From Ignatzschineria sp. F8392 (GTDB taxonomy: Bacteria > Pseudomonadota > Gammaproteobacteria > Cardiobacteriales > Wohlfahrtiimonadaceae): DNA of 64,000 bases. The notes under the pieces were generated by a model. The model searched no databases, was not told where the DNA came from, and saw only the letters and a list, made by a program, of their open reading frames with translations. Below are positions 9,051-18,124 of this stretch, piece by piece. The stretch is from contig NZ_NEFF01000002.1 in NCBI RefSeq assembly GCF_002252045.1, positions 336,891-400,890 on the forward strand. The letters are read 5' to 3'. Each line of letters opens with the position of its first letter. Position 1 is the first letter of the stretch. The translations under genes and the position numbers were made by a program.

Positions 9051-10742
9051 ATGCGCCTTCTGAGTAAAATTATCTTAATTGCCCTCGGCTTTATTCTAAT
9101 TAACTACCCCTTTATTGAGGGAAAAGCTTACTACTATATCTCAATTGAACGCCCAGATCGGCTCATTCGCCATCTCTTAACAGCACTCTTTGCACTCACA
9201 ATTGTTGAGCTCTTTGCTTTTACCAAAATGCGCTATCGCATCCCCCTCTACCTCCTCTTTCTCTTTGGCTCTATGACCTATCTGATCTACTATTTTTCAG
9301 CAGGGAGTGAGCCGGATTATGAGGATTTTCGTACTCTAATGGATGCACGCGTCATGATTAAAGATGCTGCTTTAGGCTATCAGAATGCTATATTTATGGC
9401 GATTCTCTACCATCTTCCTATCACGATCGGCATCTTTCTCTTTCCAAAGCTCTATATGGGTTGGAAGGGAACAACAACAGCCATCGCACTCTATCTTATC
9501 GCGCTTGCCGGCATGTTAATGATCATCTACAACAAAAGTGGAAAAGGAACCAATGGACGCGCTTCCTACATTACACCTGTAGCACAAGTAGTAACTTTCA
9601 CCTACCTTAACTATCTGCGTGCAGATAGTGCCAGTTTCGATTTCTATCCCCGAGAAGCACCTACAACAGCTGATCTTACACACCCTAAAGCACGCAACAT
9701 TATTGTCGTGATGGATGAGTCGATCCGTGGTGATATGGTCTCTCTTGATAATCACTCCGGCACAACACCCGCGCTGACCACGTTTGCGCCAGACACTGTT
9801 TATGACTTTGGTCTAATCGCTTCCTTTTCAAACTGTAGCGATACATCCAATCTTGCCGCCCGAAAACTTCCCCGCCTCAATAAAGAACCGAGTGATCTCT
9901 TTTTAGATAATACGACCGTTTGGGATCTTGCTGAAATTGCCGGCTTTAAGCCTTATGTTATCGATGCACAACATAATGCCTCTGGACATAACTTTTATAC
10001 CGATAAAGAGTTAGAGAATGTCGTTAATATCCCTGCATCACAACTCAAAAATGATGGTGAAGTGATCGATATTATTGCCGATATCTTTGCAGAAAGTGAG
10101 ACACCTACCTTTATTTATGCCGGGCTTAAAGGCTCACACTTCCCCTTTCAAAACACCGGTTTTCCAACACCTTTTGAGCCGGCAATGAAGAATACAGTCC
10201 TTGCAGATGCCACCTCGGAAGAGGCTCTCAATTCTTACAAAAACCTTATTTTGGCAAACACAAATCAATTTTTTGTAAAGCTAAAAGCACTACTCGAAAC
10301 ATACCCCGATACCATTGTGATCTACACATCTGATCATGGGCAAGATCTCTCCGACCCTAAAAATAAGAAGACCCATTGCGATGCAAAAACAACCTCAATG
10401 GAGGAAGGAATCGTTCCACTACTCCTCTTTGCTGATCAATCTGTCATAGAGAGCCCTTTTATTGAGCAATTTAAGGAGAATCCCGGCATTACTAATCAGA
10501 TGATTATGGCACCAATGGTGATGGATTTTATGGGATATCAACCTGCCGTTATCGAACAATTTACAGAGTATCCAACACTACTCAACCGTAAAGGAAAAGA
10601 GATCGGCTTTATCTATAAACGGCCGATCCCCCACTTTAGAAGTGAGATTGAACGCTTCGATATTACGCCGGAAGATCTCCAATATTTCCGAGAACATGGG
10701 CGATCTGATAAGCAACTAGAATATAACTTCTTTGCAGATTAA
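9051..10742 (+). CDS. Membrane-anchored sulfatase-fold transferase (phosphoethanolamine-transferase-like)
   Basis: A 563-residue protein with about five N-terminal membrane helices (residues 5-160) followed by a periplasmic alkaline-phosphatase-fold domain. Metal-site motifs are VMDESIRGD (D222, E223), a probable nucleophile T265 in NCSDTSNLAAR, and YTSDHGQDLSD near the C-terminus. The family transfers phosphoethanolamine or phosphoglycerol to envelope sugars (EptA, OpgB, LtaS types). The nucleophile region differs from the usual SCGT-type motif of EptA, so lipid A need not be the acceptor. GGAG lies before the start, and a long hairpin terminator follows the gene. Confidence 0.75.
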   Translation: MRLLSKIILIALGFILINYPFIEGKAYYYISIERPDRLIRHLLTALFALTIVELFAFTKMRYRIPLYLLFLFGSMTYLIYYFSAGSEPDYEDFRTLMDARVMIKDAALGYQNAIFMAILYHLPITIGIFLFPKLYMGWKGTTTAIALYLIALAGMLMIIYNKSGKGTNGRASYITPVAQVVTFTYLNYLRADSASFDFYPREAPTTADLTHPKARNIIVVMDESIRGDMVSLDNHSGTTPALTTFAPDTVYDFGLIASFSNCSDTSNLAARKLPRLNKEPSDLFLDNTTVWDLAEIAGFKPYVIDAQHNASGHNFYTDKELENVVNIPASQLKNDGEVIDIIADIFAESETPTFIYAGLKGSHFPFQNTGFPTPFEPAMKNTVLADATSEEALNSYKNLILANTNQFFVKLKALLETYPDTIVIYTSDHGQDLSDPKNKKTHCDAKTTSMEEGIVPLLLFADQSVIESPFIEQFKENPGITNQMIMAPMVMDFMGYQPAVIEQFTEYPTLLNRKGKEIGFIYKRPIPHFRSEIERFDITPEDLQYFREHGRSDKQLEYNFFAD

Positions 10743-10789
10743 TAATAGGGAGCAATAAAACGATCTATCAAAGAAATCAGTCAAAATGA

Positions 10790-10875
10790 AGCCAATGTAA
10801 TTCATCATACAATTCATAATAGAATTCATAATAGAATTAGAATTTGTAAGATATGATGCGTTACATTGGCTTTTT
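10790..10875 (+). terminator. Long-stem terminator after the sulfatase-fold gene
   Basis: The arms 10790-10809 and 10852-10871 pair over 20 bp with two mismatches, and T5 follows at 10871-10875. The 42-base loop holds near-identical copies of aattcataatag. The stem is unusually long for a simple terminator. Confidence 0.8.
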
Positions 10876-10935
10876 GGTAGCTATCAATAGCTAAATTCAA
10901 CAATAAAACTTCCTATAGAGAGCTGTTCTCTTTCA

Positions 10936-12279
10936 CTACCCGCCTAGCTCATCTTCAAACTCTTCATCCGTTATTCGCTGATAACGACGATAAAACATAA
11001 TACTGACAGGAATTGCCAAAAGGACTGTAGCGATAGGCATCGTTAACCAGACGCCATCTAATCCCCAATACTTTGGAAGAATATAAAGGAATGGGACTTG
11101 GAGTATCAAGTTCCCAATGGAGATAACCAGCGCCTTCTGCCCTTCACCAATTGCTTGGAAAAACATTGTTGCTGTCACAAAAAGCCCATCTAAAAAGAGG
11201 ACAGCTAGATGCAATCTTAAAGCGTAAGCTGTCACCTCTGTCAGCTGTGGATCATCGGTGAACCAGCTTGTAAAAAAGTGGGGAAAGATCAATAAAAAAG
11301 CGGTAATAATGATCCCGATTCCTAGCCCTACATAGACCATTAGACGCGTAACGTAACGGGTCGACATCACCCGCTCTTCCCCATAAAATCGACTAATTAA
11401 GGGCTGTGCACCATTAGCAACCCCCTCTACAGCAAAATAGTAGATCGTCAAAAGATAACCGGCGATTGTATAGGCTGAAACGGCAACAGTCCCACCATAA
11501 AGTACCAAAGCCTTATGATGCAATGTCATGATAAAGCCGATATAGATAAAGGTAAAAAAGGCGGAGCTACCGGTTAAGAGAATATTGCCTAGCAACCTCA
11601 AATCGGGCTTAAAATCAGAAAGCTTTAATCGTTCTTCACTCTGTTTTAAAACGTAATAGCCCCCTAAAGTCATCGCCACTAATTCCCCACCAATACTCGC
11701 TAAAGCCGCACCTAAAATGCCGATCTTAAAGTAGGAGATAAGGAGAAATGAGAGAAGAATATTGACGGCCACCCCAGCTGCAATATAACCCGTTGCTCGT
11801 AGAGGAGTTCCCACGTTTCGAACAATAAAGGGCATCGCTAAACTACCGATAACAAAAGGCGCCGCAAAAGAGAAGGTACGAATAAAGAGGATCGACATCT
11901 CTGCCGTATCTCCAGAAACACCTAACACACTCACTAGCCAAGGAGCCAGCGTATAGAGCGTCACCCCAATCAAGATGCCGGGAACAAATTGTAGAAAGAG
12001 AGCCTGCCCCAATATTTTCCGGGCTTTTTGATCCTCCTCTTCCCCCTTGGCAATAGAGTAGAGGCTTCCGATCCCGACCCCAACTAAAAAACCAAACCCC
12101 AAGAGGAGGGTAATATATGACCAACCAATATTGACAGCAGCTAACCCATCAACACCGATAAAATGTCCTACAAAGAAACCATCAACTATCTGATAGGTTC
12201 CACTAATAAACATCGCAAGCACAGTAGGAATCACATAACTTGCAAAAAGTTTAATTACAAGAAGATTATAACGGCGCAC
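10936..12279 (-). CDS. MATE-family efflux transporter
   Basis: A 447-residue protein with about twelve membrane helices in two similar halves. The N-terminal half has the MATE signature region IPTVLAMFISGTYQIVDGFFVGHFIG, and the second half starts near residue 230. Members export drugs or metabolites in exchange for Na+ or H+. It is closer in style to the MepA/NorM-like branch than to the second MATE protein at 32956. The start is GTG at 12279, with GAGG six bases upstream. It is a single gene, convergent with the sulfatase-fold gene. The substrate is unknown. Confidence 0.85.
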   Translation of the reverse strand: MRRYNLLVIKLFASYVIPTVLAMFISGTYQIVDGFFVGHFIGVDGLAAVNIGWSYITLLLGFGFLVGVGIGSLYSIAKGEEEDQKARKILGQALFLQFVPGILIGVTLYTLAPWLVSVLGVSGDTAEMSILFIRTFSFAAPFVIGSLAMPFIVRNVGTPLRATGYIAAGVAVNILLSFLLISYFKIGILGAALASIGGELVAMTLGGYYVLKQSEERLKLSDFKPDLRLLGNILLTGSSAFFTFIYIGFIMTLHHKALVLYGGTVAVSAYTIAGYLLTIYYFAVEGVANGAQPLISRFYGEERVMSTRYVTRLMVYVGLGIGIIITAFLLIFPHFFTSWFTDDPQLTEVTAYALRLHLAVLFLDGLFVTATMFFQAIGEGQKALVISIGNLILQVPFLYILPKYWGLDGVWLTMPIATVLLAIPVSIMFYRRYQRITDEEFEDELGG

Positions 12280-12523
12280 AAAAACCTCAAGGTAGCTGAT
12301 AATAGCTCTAGTTTACTCTGCTTTTTGAAAAAAATGATAGTGAAAAATAAAATATAGATAAAATAGAGATGAATTATTATTTTAGAGCTTTTTCTACCCA
12401 ATATAATCCCTCATAATTCTCTACCAACAGCCTTAAGTAACATGTTAAAACATTGCCATAAAGGTATGATATGGTAGAGCTCTAATTTTTTGACAACCCG
12501 ACTTCTTGCAATAAAGGTGTAAA

Positions 12524-13450
12524 ATGCTTGATTTTGATAAAGTTTGGTCACTCTATGATACTCATTACAATCATGACCGACTCTTTCCTGAAAGTGATGC
12601 TCCCATCAAAGCAGCGGAGCAAATCGACTCCCTTCTTGCGATCAAGGAGCAGTTTGATATCTTGTTACTCGATGGCTTTGGGGTACTCAACGTGGGAGGC
12701 ACTGCCGTTCCTCACATGCCCGATACTATCAAGGCCTTACAGAGTGAAGGAAAAGAGGCTTTTATCCTCACAAATGGTGCATCTTATCCCACCGACGTGC
12801 GAGCTAAAATGTATCCCCCTTTAGGATATGATATTCCGGCATCCCACATTATCTCCTCTCGAGATGCTGTAGAGCTTGAACTTCCCCACTTTGAATTAAC
12901 ACGTGCCGGTGGCACTTGGGGTGTGATTGTGGGCGATGGCGCTTTTATTGAGCGAATGCCGGCAAATACTGTACTTCTCTCAAAAGAGAATATCGATCGT
13001 GTGGATGGCTTTATCTTTCTTGCAACGAGCTATTGGAATCAAAAATGGCAAGATCTTCTCACCATCTCTCTCATTAAGCGTCGCCGTCCAGTGATCATTG
13101 GAAACCCTGATATTAGCGCACCGCTAGAGACCTCATTTTCAGTGGAGCCGGGTTATTATGCAATTGAACTTCTTAAGATGATCCCTGACCTTGAGATCAC
13201 CTATTGTGGCAAACCGTTCCAGAATAGCTATAGAGCCGCTTTTAATAAAATTGAAGAGGTGGTTGGAGCGTTTGAGCCAAGTCGCGTCTTAATGGTGGGA
13301 GATACACTCCATACCGATATCTTAGGTGGAAATGAAGCAGGCTGTAAAACCCTGCTCAAAGCAGATTGGGGCTTTCTTCGAGGGCGTGATCCAAAACCTT
13401 ATATTGAAGCATCCAAAATTTATCCCGATTTCATCATCAAAAATAGATAG
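12524..13450 (+). CDS. HAD-superfamily class IIA hydrolase
   Basis: A 308-residue phosphatase-fold protein. The nucleophile motif is LLLDGFGVLNVGG (D50) and motif II is ILTNGAS. The C-terminal MVGDTLHTDILGGNEAG carries the acidic Mg2+ ligands. Between them lies a NagD-type cap with TFSVEPGYYAIELL and CGKPFQNSY. The DxFGV form of motif I fits the TIGR01459-like branch better than NagD itself. The substrate cannot be told from sequence. The gene is monocistronic, with AAAGG before the ATG and its own terminator. Confidence 0.8.
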   Translation: MLDFDKVWSLYDTHYNHDRLFPESDAPIKAAEQIDSLLAIKEQFDILLLDGFGVLNVGGTAVPHMPDTIKALQSEGKEAFILTNGASYPTDVRAKMYPPLGYDIPASHIISSRDAVELELPHFELTRAGGTWGVIVGDGAFIERMPANTVLLSKENIDRVDGFIFLATSYWNQKWQDLLTISLIKRRRPVIIGNPDISAPLETSFSVEPGYYAIELLKMIPDLEITYCGKPFQNSYRAAFNKIEEVVGAFEPSRVLMVGDTLHTDILGGNEAGCKTLLKADWGFLRGRDPKPYIEASKIYPDFIIKNR

Positions 13451-13460
13451 TCGAAAGAAA

Positions 13461-13494
13461 AAGGCTTCTCGATTTAAATATCGGGAAGCCCTTT
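13461..13494 (+). terminator. Terminator of the HAD hydrolase gene
   Basis: The stem ggcttctcgat / atcgggaagcc (11 bp with one G-U) has a 7-base loop and is followed by CTTTA. It starts about 10 bases after the stop codon. Confidence 0.7.
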
Positions 13495-13577
13495 AACGTC
13501 TTTAAATTCTTTAAAGTCTTTGAACTCTTTAAAATTCCAACAGAACTAATATCGCTAACATCTTTAAAGTCTGCTCA

Positions 13578-15056
13578 CTACCAAGTAAGATCAATGCCCG
13601 CTTGACGCAAGAAACGTCGCTCACTTGATAGATCTTCTTGAAAGAGAGGATGCTCTTTTAACCAATTCTCCTCAAAATGGAGTTCAATCTCCTTATCTGA
13701 CACAATAATCTCTACCGTCGGTGATTCTTGTAAATAACGACCGCGGTTAAAGAGGACCGAAACACGAAGCAGAAGTGTCACCTTCAACAGATATTCGGGA
13801 AGGCCAATAAAATCATCAAGATCTATTTTTCGTTGATGATTGCGAATAATAGTGGCTAAAATTCGCTGATCTTGCTTACTAAAACCATCTAAATCGGCAT
13901 GCTCAACAAGATAGGCAGAGTGACGAAAGTGACGATGATGGGAGATCGACAAACCGATCTCATGAAGATAAGAGGCCCATTTAAGGTAACGGAGCGCCTC
14001 CTCATTGAGAGTAATCTTCTCTCCTTCTCGATTCTTCAACATCTTTGCTAATTTGAGACTACTGATAGCAACCCGGCGCGCTTGCCCTTCATCAGCCCCC
14101 AATCGAGTAATAAGACTATTGATGGTCTCATCTCGACGATCTTTCTGTTGGACTCGCCCTAAAAGATCAAAAAGAATCCCCTCTCGCAATGCCACATTTG
14201 TCACAGCCATCTGCTTAATCGAAAGAATTTTAAAAGCCGCCTGTAAAATCACTAAACCGGCACCGATTACATCTGCCCGCAATTCACTAATATCGAAAAA
14301 TTTAGCAATCTTCTTAACAGATCTTAAAGCGATAAACTTACGCACAAGCCTTTTAAGTGCTTCTCTTGTAATCACCTCATCCTCAAAACCTAAATAGGTG
14401 ATCAAGGTCCCAATTGTTTTAATAGTGCCAGATGTCCCAATAAAATAAGCATCTTTGTACGGTATAAGGTAACGGAGCGATTGCAATTCCGACTCAATAT
14501 AGATCAGCGCCTGCTCATATCCCTGCTGAGTAAAAGCTCTGTCAGGAAAGAAACGGCGAGTCATATTGACACAGCCCACATCACGGCTATAAGCCGATTT
14601 AATACTATTCTGATGACCTAAGATAAATTCGGTACTTCCCCCACCAATATCCATCACAAAAAGATCTTGATTCTCAACATGCACATATTGAGAAACGCCC
14701 AGATAGATCAGACGCGCCTCTTCTCGACCAGAGATGATATCAATAGGTAGACCTAAAGCCGCTTCCGCCTCTTTAATAAAATGAGGATCTTTCATCTTTC
14801 GAAGCGTTAACGTCCCCACAGCCCGGCAATTTTGAGGAGCAATATTGACTAAACGCTCTCGAAACATCCGTAGACAGTGAAGTGCCCGCTCTCTGACAAC
14901 AGGATCAATGCCACCACCATCGAGTAGACCATATCCTAACTGCACCATCTCCTTAATGCGATCGACCACCATGATTCTGCCGTGATCTTCCTGCATTACT
15001 GCCATATGAAAACTGTTCGAGCCTAAATCAATAACAGCATAGATATTCTCTTTCAT
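13578..15056 (-). CDS. ppx: Ppx/GppA-family exopolyphosphatase
   Basis: A 492-residue enzyme of the actin-like ATPase fold. Phosphate-binding segments VIDLGSNSFHMAV near the start and VMDIGGGSTEFILG near residue 150 are typical. The C-terminal part has an HD-like domain with SYLHEIGLSISHHRHFRHSAYL. The family removes phosphate from polyphosphate chains or from pppGpp; the sequence does not settle which. Its length and HD tail match E. coli Ppx/GppA. GGAG precedes the ATG. It lies 46 bases after rsmA on the same strand, so co-transcription is likely. ppk, its common neighbour, is absent. Confidence 0.88.
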   Translation of the reverse strand: MKENIYAVIDLGSNSFHMAVMQEDHGRIMVVDRIKEMVQLGYGLLDGGGIDPVVRERALHCLRMFRERLVNIAPQNCRAVGTLTLRKMKDPHFIKEAEAALGLPIDIISGREEARLIYLGVSQYVHVENQDLFVMDIGGGSTEFILGHQNSIKSAYSRDVGCVNMTRRFFPDRAFTQQGYEQALIYIESELQSLRYLIPYKDAYFIGTSGTIKTIGTLITYLGFEDEVITREALKRLVRKFIALRSVKKIAKFFDISELRADVIGAGLVILQAAFKILSIKQMAVTNVALREGILFDLLGRVQQKDRRDETINSLITRLGADEGQARRVAISSLKLAKMLKNREGEKITLNEEALRYLKWASYLHEIGLSISHHRHFRHSAYLVEHADLDGFSKQDQRILATIIRNHQRKIDLDDFIGLPEYLLKVTLLLRVSVLFNRGRYLQESPTVEIIVSDKEIELHFEENWLKEHPLFQEDLSSERRFLRQAGIDLTW

Positions 15057-15102
15057 GCCTACTCCATTAATCCATTAGCTATCTATTTTAGAGCGCCATC
15101 CT

Positions 15103-15885
15103 CTAACGTCGTTCAGCTAAATAGTTACTTAAACGGACAAAATCTTCGATCTCTAAATTTTCTGCCCGAATTTTAGGATCAATATCGAGTGCTTCAATCT
15201 CTGCCTCACTCATCAATCCTTTTAAGTTATTACGTAACATCTTTCTTTTCATAGCAAAAGCGGCCTTTACTACATCAAAAAAGAGCGCATCACTCTTAAT
15301 GCCGTAAGGATTTCCCTGATAAGGAATCAATCGTACAAATTGACTCATCACCTTCGGTGCAGGATCAAATGCATGAGGGGGGATCTCCAAAAGTGGGACG
15401 ACCTCACAATAGCGTTGTACCATAATAGAGAGCCGGCCAAATGCTGATTCTCCTGGTTGAGCCGCCATGCGGTCAATCACCTCTTTTTGAAGCATAAAGT
15501 GCATATCTTCGATCAACTCAACATGGGCAAGTAGATGAAAGATAATAGGTGTTGAGATGTTATAGGGAAGATTTCCAACAACACGAAGTTTCTTTCCTTC
15601 GTCACACAACTGAGCTAAATCAACTTGTAACACATCTTGGTTAATAACCGTCAAACCTCGTAATGACTCTAGATAAGCGATGAGATCACGATCTAGCTCA
15701 ATCACGGTCATCTCTTTTGCGGCGGCAAGAAGTGGACGCGTCATCGCACCAAGACCAGGCCCTATCTCAACCACTCTGTCGCCAGGCAGTGGCATGATGG
15801 CATCTACAATTTGAAAGATAATGCTCTCATCTACCAAAAAGTTTTGGCCAAATCGTTTCCGGGCTTTATGTTGTGGTTTATTCAT
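15103..15885 (-). CDS. rsmA: 16S rRNA dimethyladenosine transferase RsmA (KsgA)
   Basis: A 260-residue SAM-dependent enzyme that dimethylates the two adjacent adenosines of the 3' helix of 16S rRNA. Visible motifs are RFGQNFLVDESI (12-22), the SAM loop VEIGPGLGAMT (39-49) and the catalytic NLPYNIST (105-112). The C-terminal helical domain is complete. AAGGTT lies before the ATG. surA is upstream on the same strand but separated by a terminator, and pdxA and apaG, which often flank rsmA, are missing. Confidence 0.95.
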   Translation of the reverse strand: MNKPQHKARKRFGQNFLVDESIIFQIVDAIMPLPGDRVVEIGPGLGAMTRPLLAAAKEMTVIELDRDLIAYLESLRGLTVINQDVLQVDLAQLCDEGKKLRVVGNLPYNISTPIIFHLLAHVELIEDMHFMLQKEVIDRMAAQPGESAFGRLSIMVQRYCEVVPLLEIPPHAFDPAPKVMSQFVRLIPYQGNPYGIKSDALFFDVVKAAFAMKRKMLRNNLKGLMSEAEIEALDIDPKIRAENLEIEDFVRLSNYLAERR

Positions 15886-15915
15886 CTCTTATAACCTTTA
15901 TTTTATCTCTACTAT

Positions 15916-15945
15916 CAATCTCAATCTCAATCTCAATCTCAATCT
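15916..15945. repeat. (CAATCT)5 hexanucleotide repeat
   Basis: Five exact copies of caatct lie about 30 bases upstream of the rsmA start codon. Length changes here by slippage would alter the rsmA leader. Confidence 0.9.
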
Positions 15946-16116
15946 TGAGCATGATGTTAACTTTTATAATACTTACCAAGGCTGAGAGCGCTTACGATTC
16001 TTACAATTTAAAAAAGAAGACTTTACAAAACAGATAGCGCCCTTACTCGCCCCTGACCTCTTCTATTGTATCCTACTCTCTCGCTCTATTTTAAAGGGTT
16101 ATCCCTATTCTGACTA

Positions 16117-16160
16117 TAAAAAAGAGCTCCGGTACCCTTCTCTGGATTATCGGAGCTCTC
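16117..16160 (-). terminator. Terminator of surA
   Basis: On the minus strand, gagctccg pairs with cggagctc, and a U6 run follows (complement of the A-run around 16118-16123). It lies 40 bases after the surA stop. Confidence 0.85.
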
Positions 16161-16199
16161 TCTTATGATCTTTTTTATGACCTTTCTTATGATTTTTGT

Positions 16200-17192
16200 C
16201 TATTGCTTTGTTGGCGTTCCCACATGCTTCTCAATATGGACATCCGACAACATTCTATTGAGCCACTCATCAAAAGTATCGCCCGCTTTCTTACGGAAAT
16301 AGAATTCACGCGCAACATTACGAATGGTCTCATCATCTTGGAAACCTTTACGACGCTCTTCTACCTTAATAAGGTGGTAACCATATGGCGTTCTTACAGG
16401 TTGACTAATTTCACCAATCGGAAGCGTCATCATTGTCTTCTCAAAAGTAGGTGCTAATTGGCCAACACCCACCCAACCTAAATCACCATCTTGCGCTGCA
16501 GAGAAGGGATCTTGTGAATTTGCACGAGCGATATCTTCAAATGTCCCATCTCCAGAGATAATACGATCTCTAAGACGATTCGCTTCCTGTAACGCTTTCT
16601 CTTCCGACTTATCTTTATTCACAGCAACTAAAATATGACTCACTTTATGTTGAGGCACATCTGCACGCATCATCTCCTCTTTAAGACGCTTAAATTCCGC
16701 TGTCTTCATATAGAGATCGAGCTCTTTTTCTGTAATATTGACCCCTTGGATCACCTGATTTTGTAAACGTGATGCTAACATCTGCCCACGAATATTTTCA
16801 CGATATTGATTAAAGTCCATTCCTTGATAAGCAATATACTCTTTTAAGGTTGCAACATCTGTACCATTTCGCGCGGCAATATCCATAATTGCGGCATCAA
16901 CTTCATTATTTTGAACATAAAGTCCGAGTTGTTTTGCAAATTGATCCTGAAATTTGCTCGTAATTAAGACACGAGCAACATGATCTTCGAGCTCTGTTCC
17001 ACTCATTCTTTGATTCGGTGGCAGATAGGCCATCTCTTGCTTTGCAAGATCTAATTCCCGCTGCCAATCAGATAATGTGATAATGTCATTGTTGATCACT
17101 ATCGCGATACCATCAACGGTTCCAAGACGCGCCATCGCACTTGGAAGGGATATAAACAATAAAGCTATCAAAGATAAAATACGCAGTTTCAT
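16200..17192 (-). CDS. surA: Periplasmic chaperone / peptidyl-prolyl isomerase SurA (single-parvulin form)
   Basis: A 330-residue periplasmic chaperone for outer-membrane proteins. The signal peptide ends near residue 21 (SAMA-RLGT). The SurA N-terminal domain (about 24-165) has VDGIAIVINNDIIT and a GxxxxxYRENIRGQM helix. One parvulin domain spans about 182-281 (HKVSHILVAV ... YGYHLIKVEER), and a short C-terminal helix closes the core. E. coli SurA is 428 residues with two parvulin domains, so this version has lost one. lptD and pdxA are not adjacent. Confidence 0.9.
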   Translation of the reverse strand: MKLRILSLIALLFISLPSAMARLGTVDGIAIVINNDIITLSDWQRELDLAKQEMAYLPPNQRMSGTELEDHVARVLITSKFQDQFAKQLGLYVQNNEVDAAIMDIAARNGTDVATLKEYIAYQGMDFNQYRENIRGQMLASRLQNQVIQGVNITEKELDLYMKTAEFKRLKEEMMRADVPQHKVSHILVAVNKDKSEEKALQEANRLRDRIISGDGTFEDIARANSQDPFSAAQDGDLGWVGVGQLAPTFEKTMMTLPIGEISQPVRTPYGYHLIKVEERRKGFQDDETIRNVAREFYFRKKAGDTFDEWLNRMLSDVHIEKHVGTPTKQ

Positions 17193-17362
17193 AAAGGCTC
17201 ACTTCTGAAAAATTCAATGAGTTATATCGATCTATTGCCTCTCTAAAGAGTCATCTCAACACTTGTGTAAACAGAAGAATTTTACCACCTTAATGCAATT
17301 ATCGCTAAGATATAATAAAATTAGCCTTAGCAAAAATTTTATAGATCTAGGTTTTGGAAATA

Positions 17363-17947
17363 ATGTCAAACGAAAATAATACACAACTAGAAGCATCGGC
17401 TCCACAAGAAGAGGTTCACCTCTCGCCGCAAGAAGCTCGTCAAAAACGTATCGAAATCTCACAACAGCTTCTCCAGAAGTTATCAGAAGAGTTTCCGAAT
17501 ATCTTTCCTAAGCCCAAGGATGGTCGTCCTGTAGCATTAGCGATCGGTATTCACAAGCAACTCATTCCGATCGTCACTGAATGGGGTTTTAGTGCGGTTA
17601 ACCTTCGCTCTGCTCTCTCTTGGTATACCAAGCAGCTTCGTTATCAACAAGCAGTTGTCCATGCACCTCATAGAACGAATCTTGATGGTACAGAAGCAGA
17701 AGCAATTGATGATGAACATCGTGCTCTTGCTAAAGAGAATGTTGAAAAAATTCAAGCGCTTCTTGCAAAGAAAAACCCTGAAAGAGCCAAAAAACGAGCT
17801 GAAAAACAGGCGCAAAAAGCACCTAAAAACCGTAAGCCAAAAGCAGCAAAATCATCTGCATCTGCTCCTAAAAGAGCAGCTGAAAAAGCACCTCAGCAGA
17901 CGCTCGACGAGAAGATGCAATCACTCCTCAATAAATTCAATCAATAA
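17363..17947 (+). CDS. proQ: RNA chaperone ProQ
   Basis: A FinO-domain RNA-binding protein that stabilises sRNAs and mRNA 3' ends. The domain runs from about residue 25 (LSEEFPNIFPKPKDGRPVALAIG) through the helical HKQLIPIVTEWGF and a WYTKQLRYQQAV segment. A Lys/Ala-rich disordered tail follows, and the last ~15 residues (LDEKMQSLLNKFNQ) form a short conserved end motif. A TTG at 17354 opens the frame three codons earlier, but the ATG at 17363 is more likely. The product is 194 residues. The gene stands alone, with argS 177 bases downstream. Confidence 0.9.
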   Translation: MSNENNTQLEASAPQEEVHLSPQEARQKRIEISQQLLQKLSEEFPNIFPKPKDGRPVALAIGIHKQLIPIVTEWGFSAVNLRSALSWYTKQLRYQQAVVHAPHRTNLDGTEAEAIDDEHRALAKENVEKIQALLAKKNPERAKKRAEKQAQKAPKNRKPKAAKSSASAPKRAAEKAPQQTLDEKMQSLLNKFNQ

Positions 17948-17958
17948 CACGAAGATTG

Positions 17959-17984
17959 CAAGAGTAGTATTCAAGAGTAGTATT
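17959..17984. repeat. 13-bp tandem duplication
   Basis: caagagtagtatt occurs twice head to tail, 12 bases after the proQ stop codon. It is non-coding. Confidence 0.9.
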
Positions 17985-18124
17985 AGATTCATCACGATTC
18001 TATTGAGTACATATCCTATCAATATGATATGTACTCAAGATCGAAGGACTAATGACTACTCTCTCTTTTTTCTCTCGTATCTATCTCCCGTGTCTATTTT
18101 AATAGAGTAAACGTAAAATAACGT

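Larger units (their letters stand above)
15886..16199. other. Non-coding spacer between surA and rsmA
   Basis: This spacer of 314 bases contains the hexanucleotide repeat (15916-15945), the surA terminator and a near-repeat of about 12 bp (ttatgat...) at 16163-16199. The rsmA promoter must lie here, but I could not place it. Confidence 0.6.
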
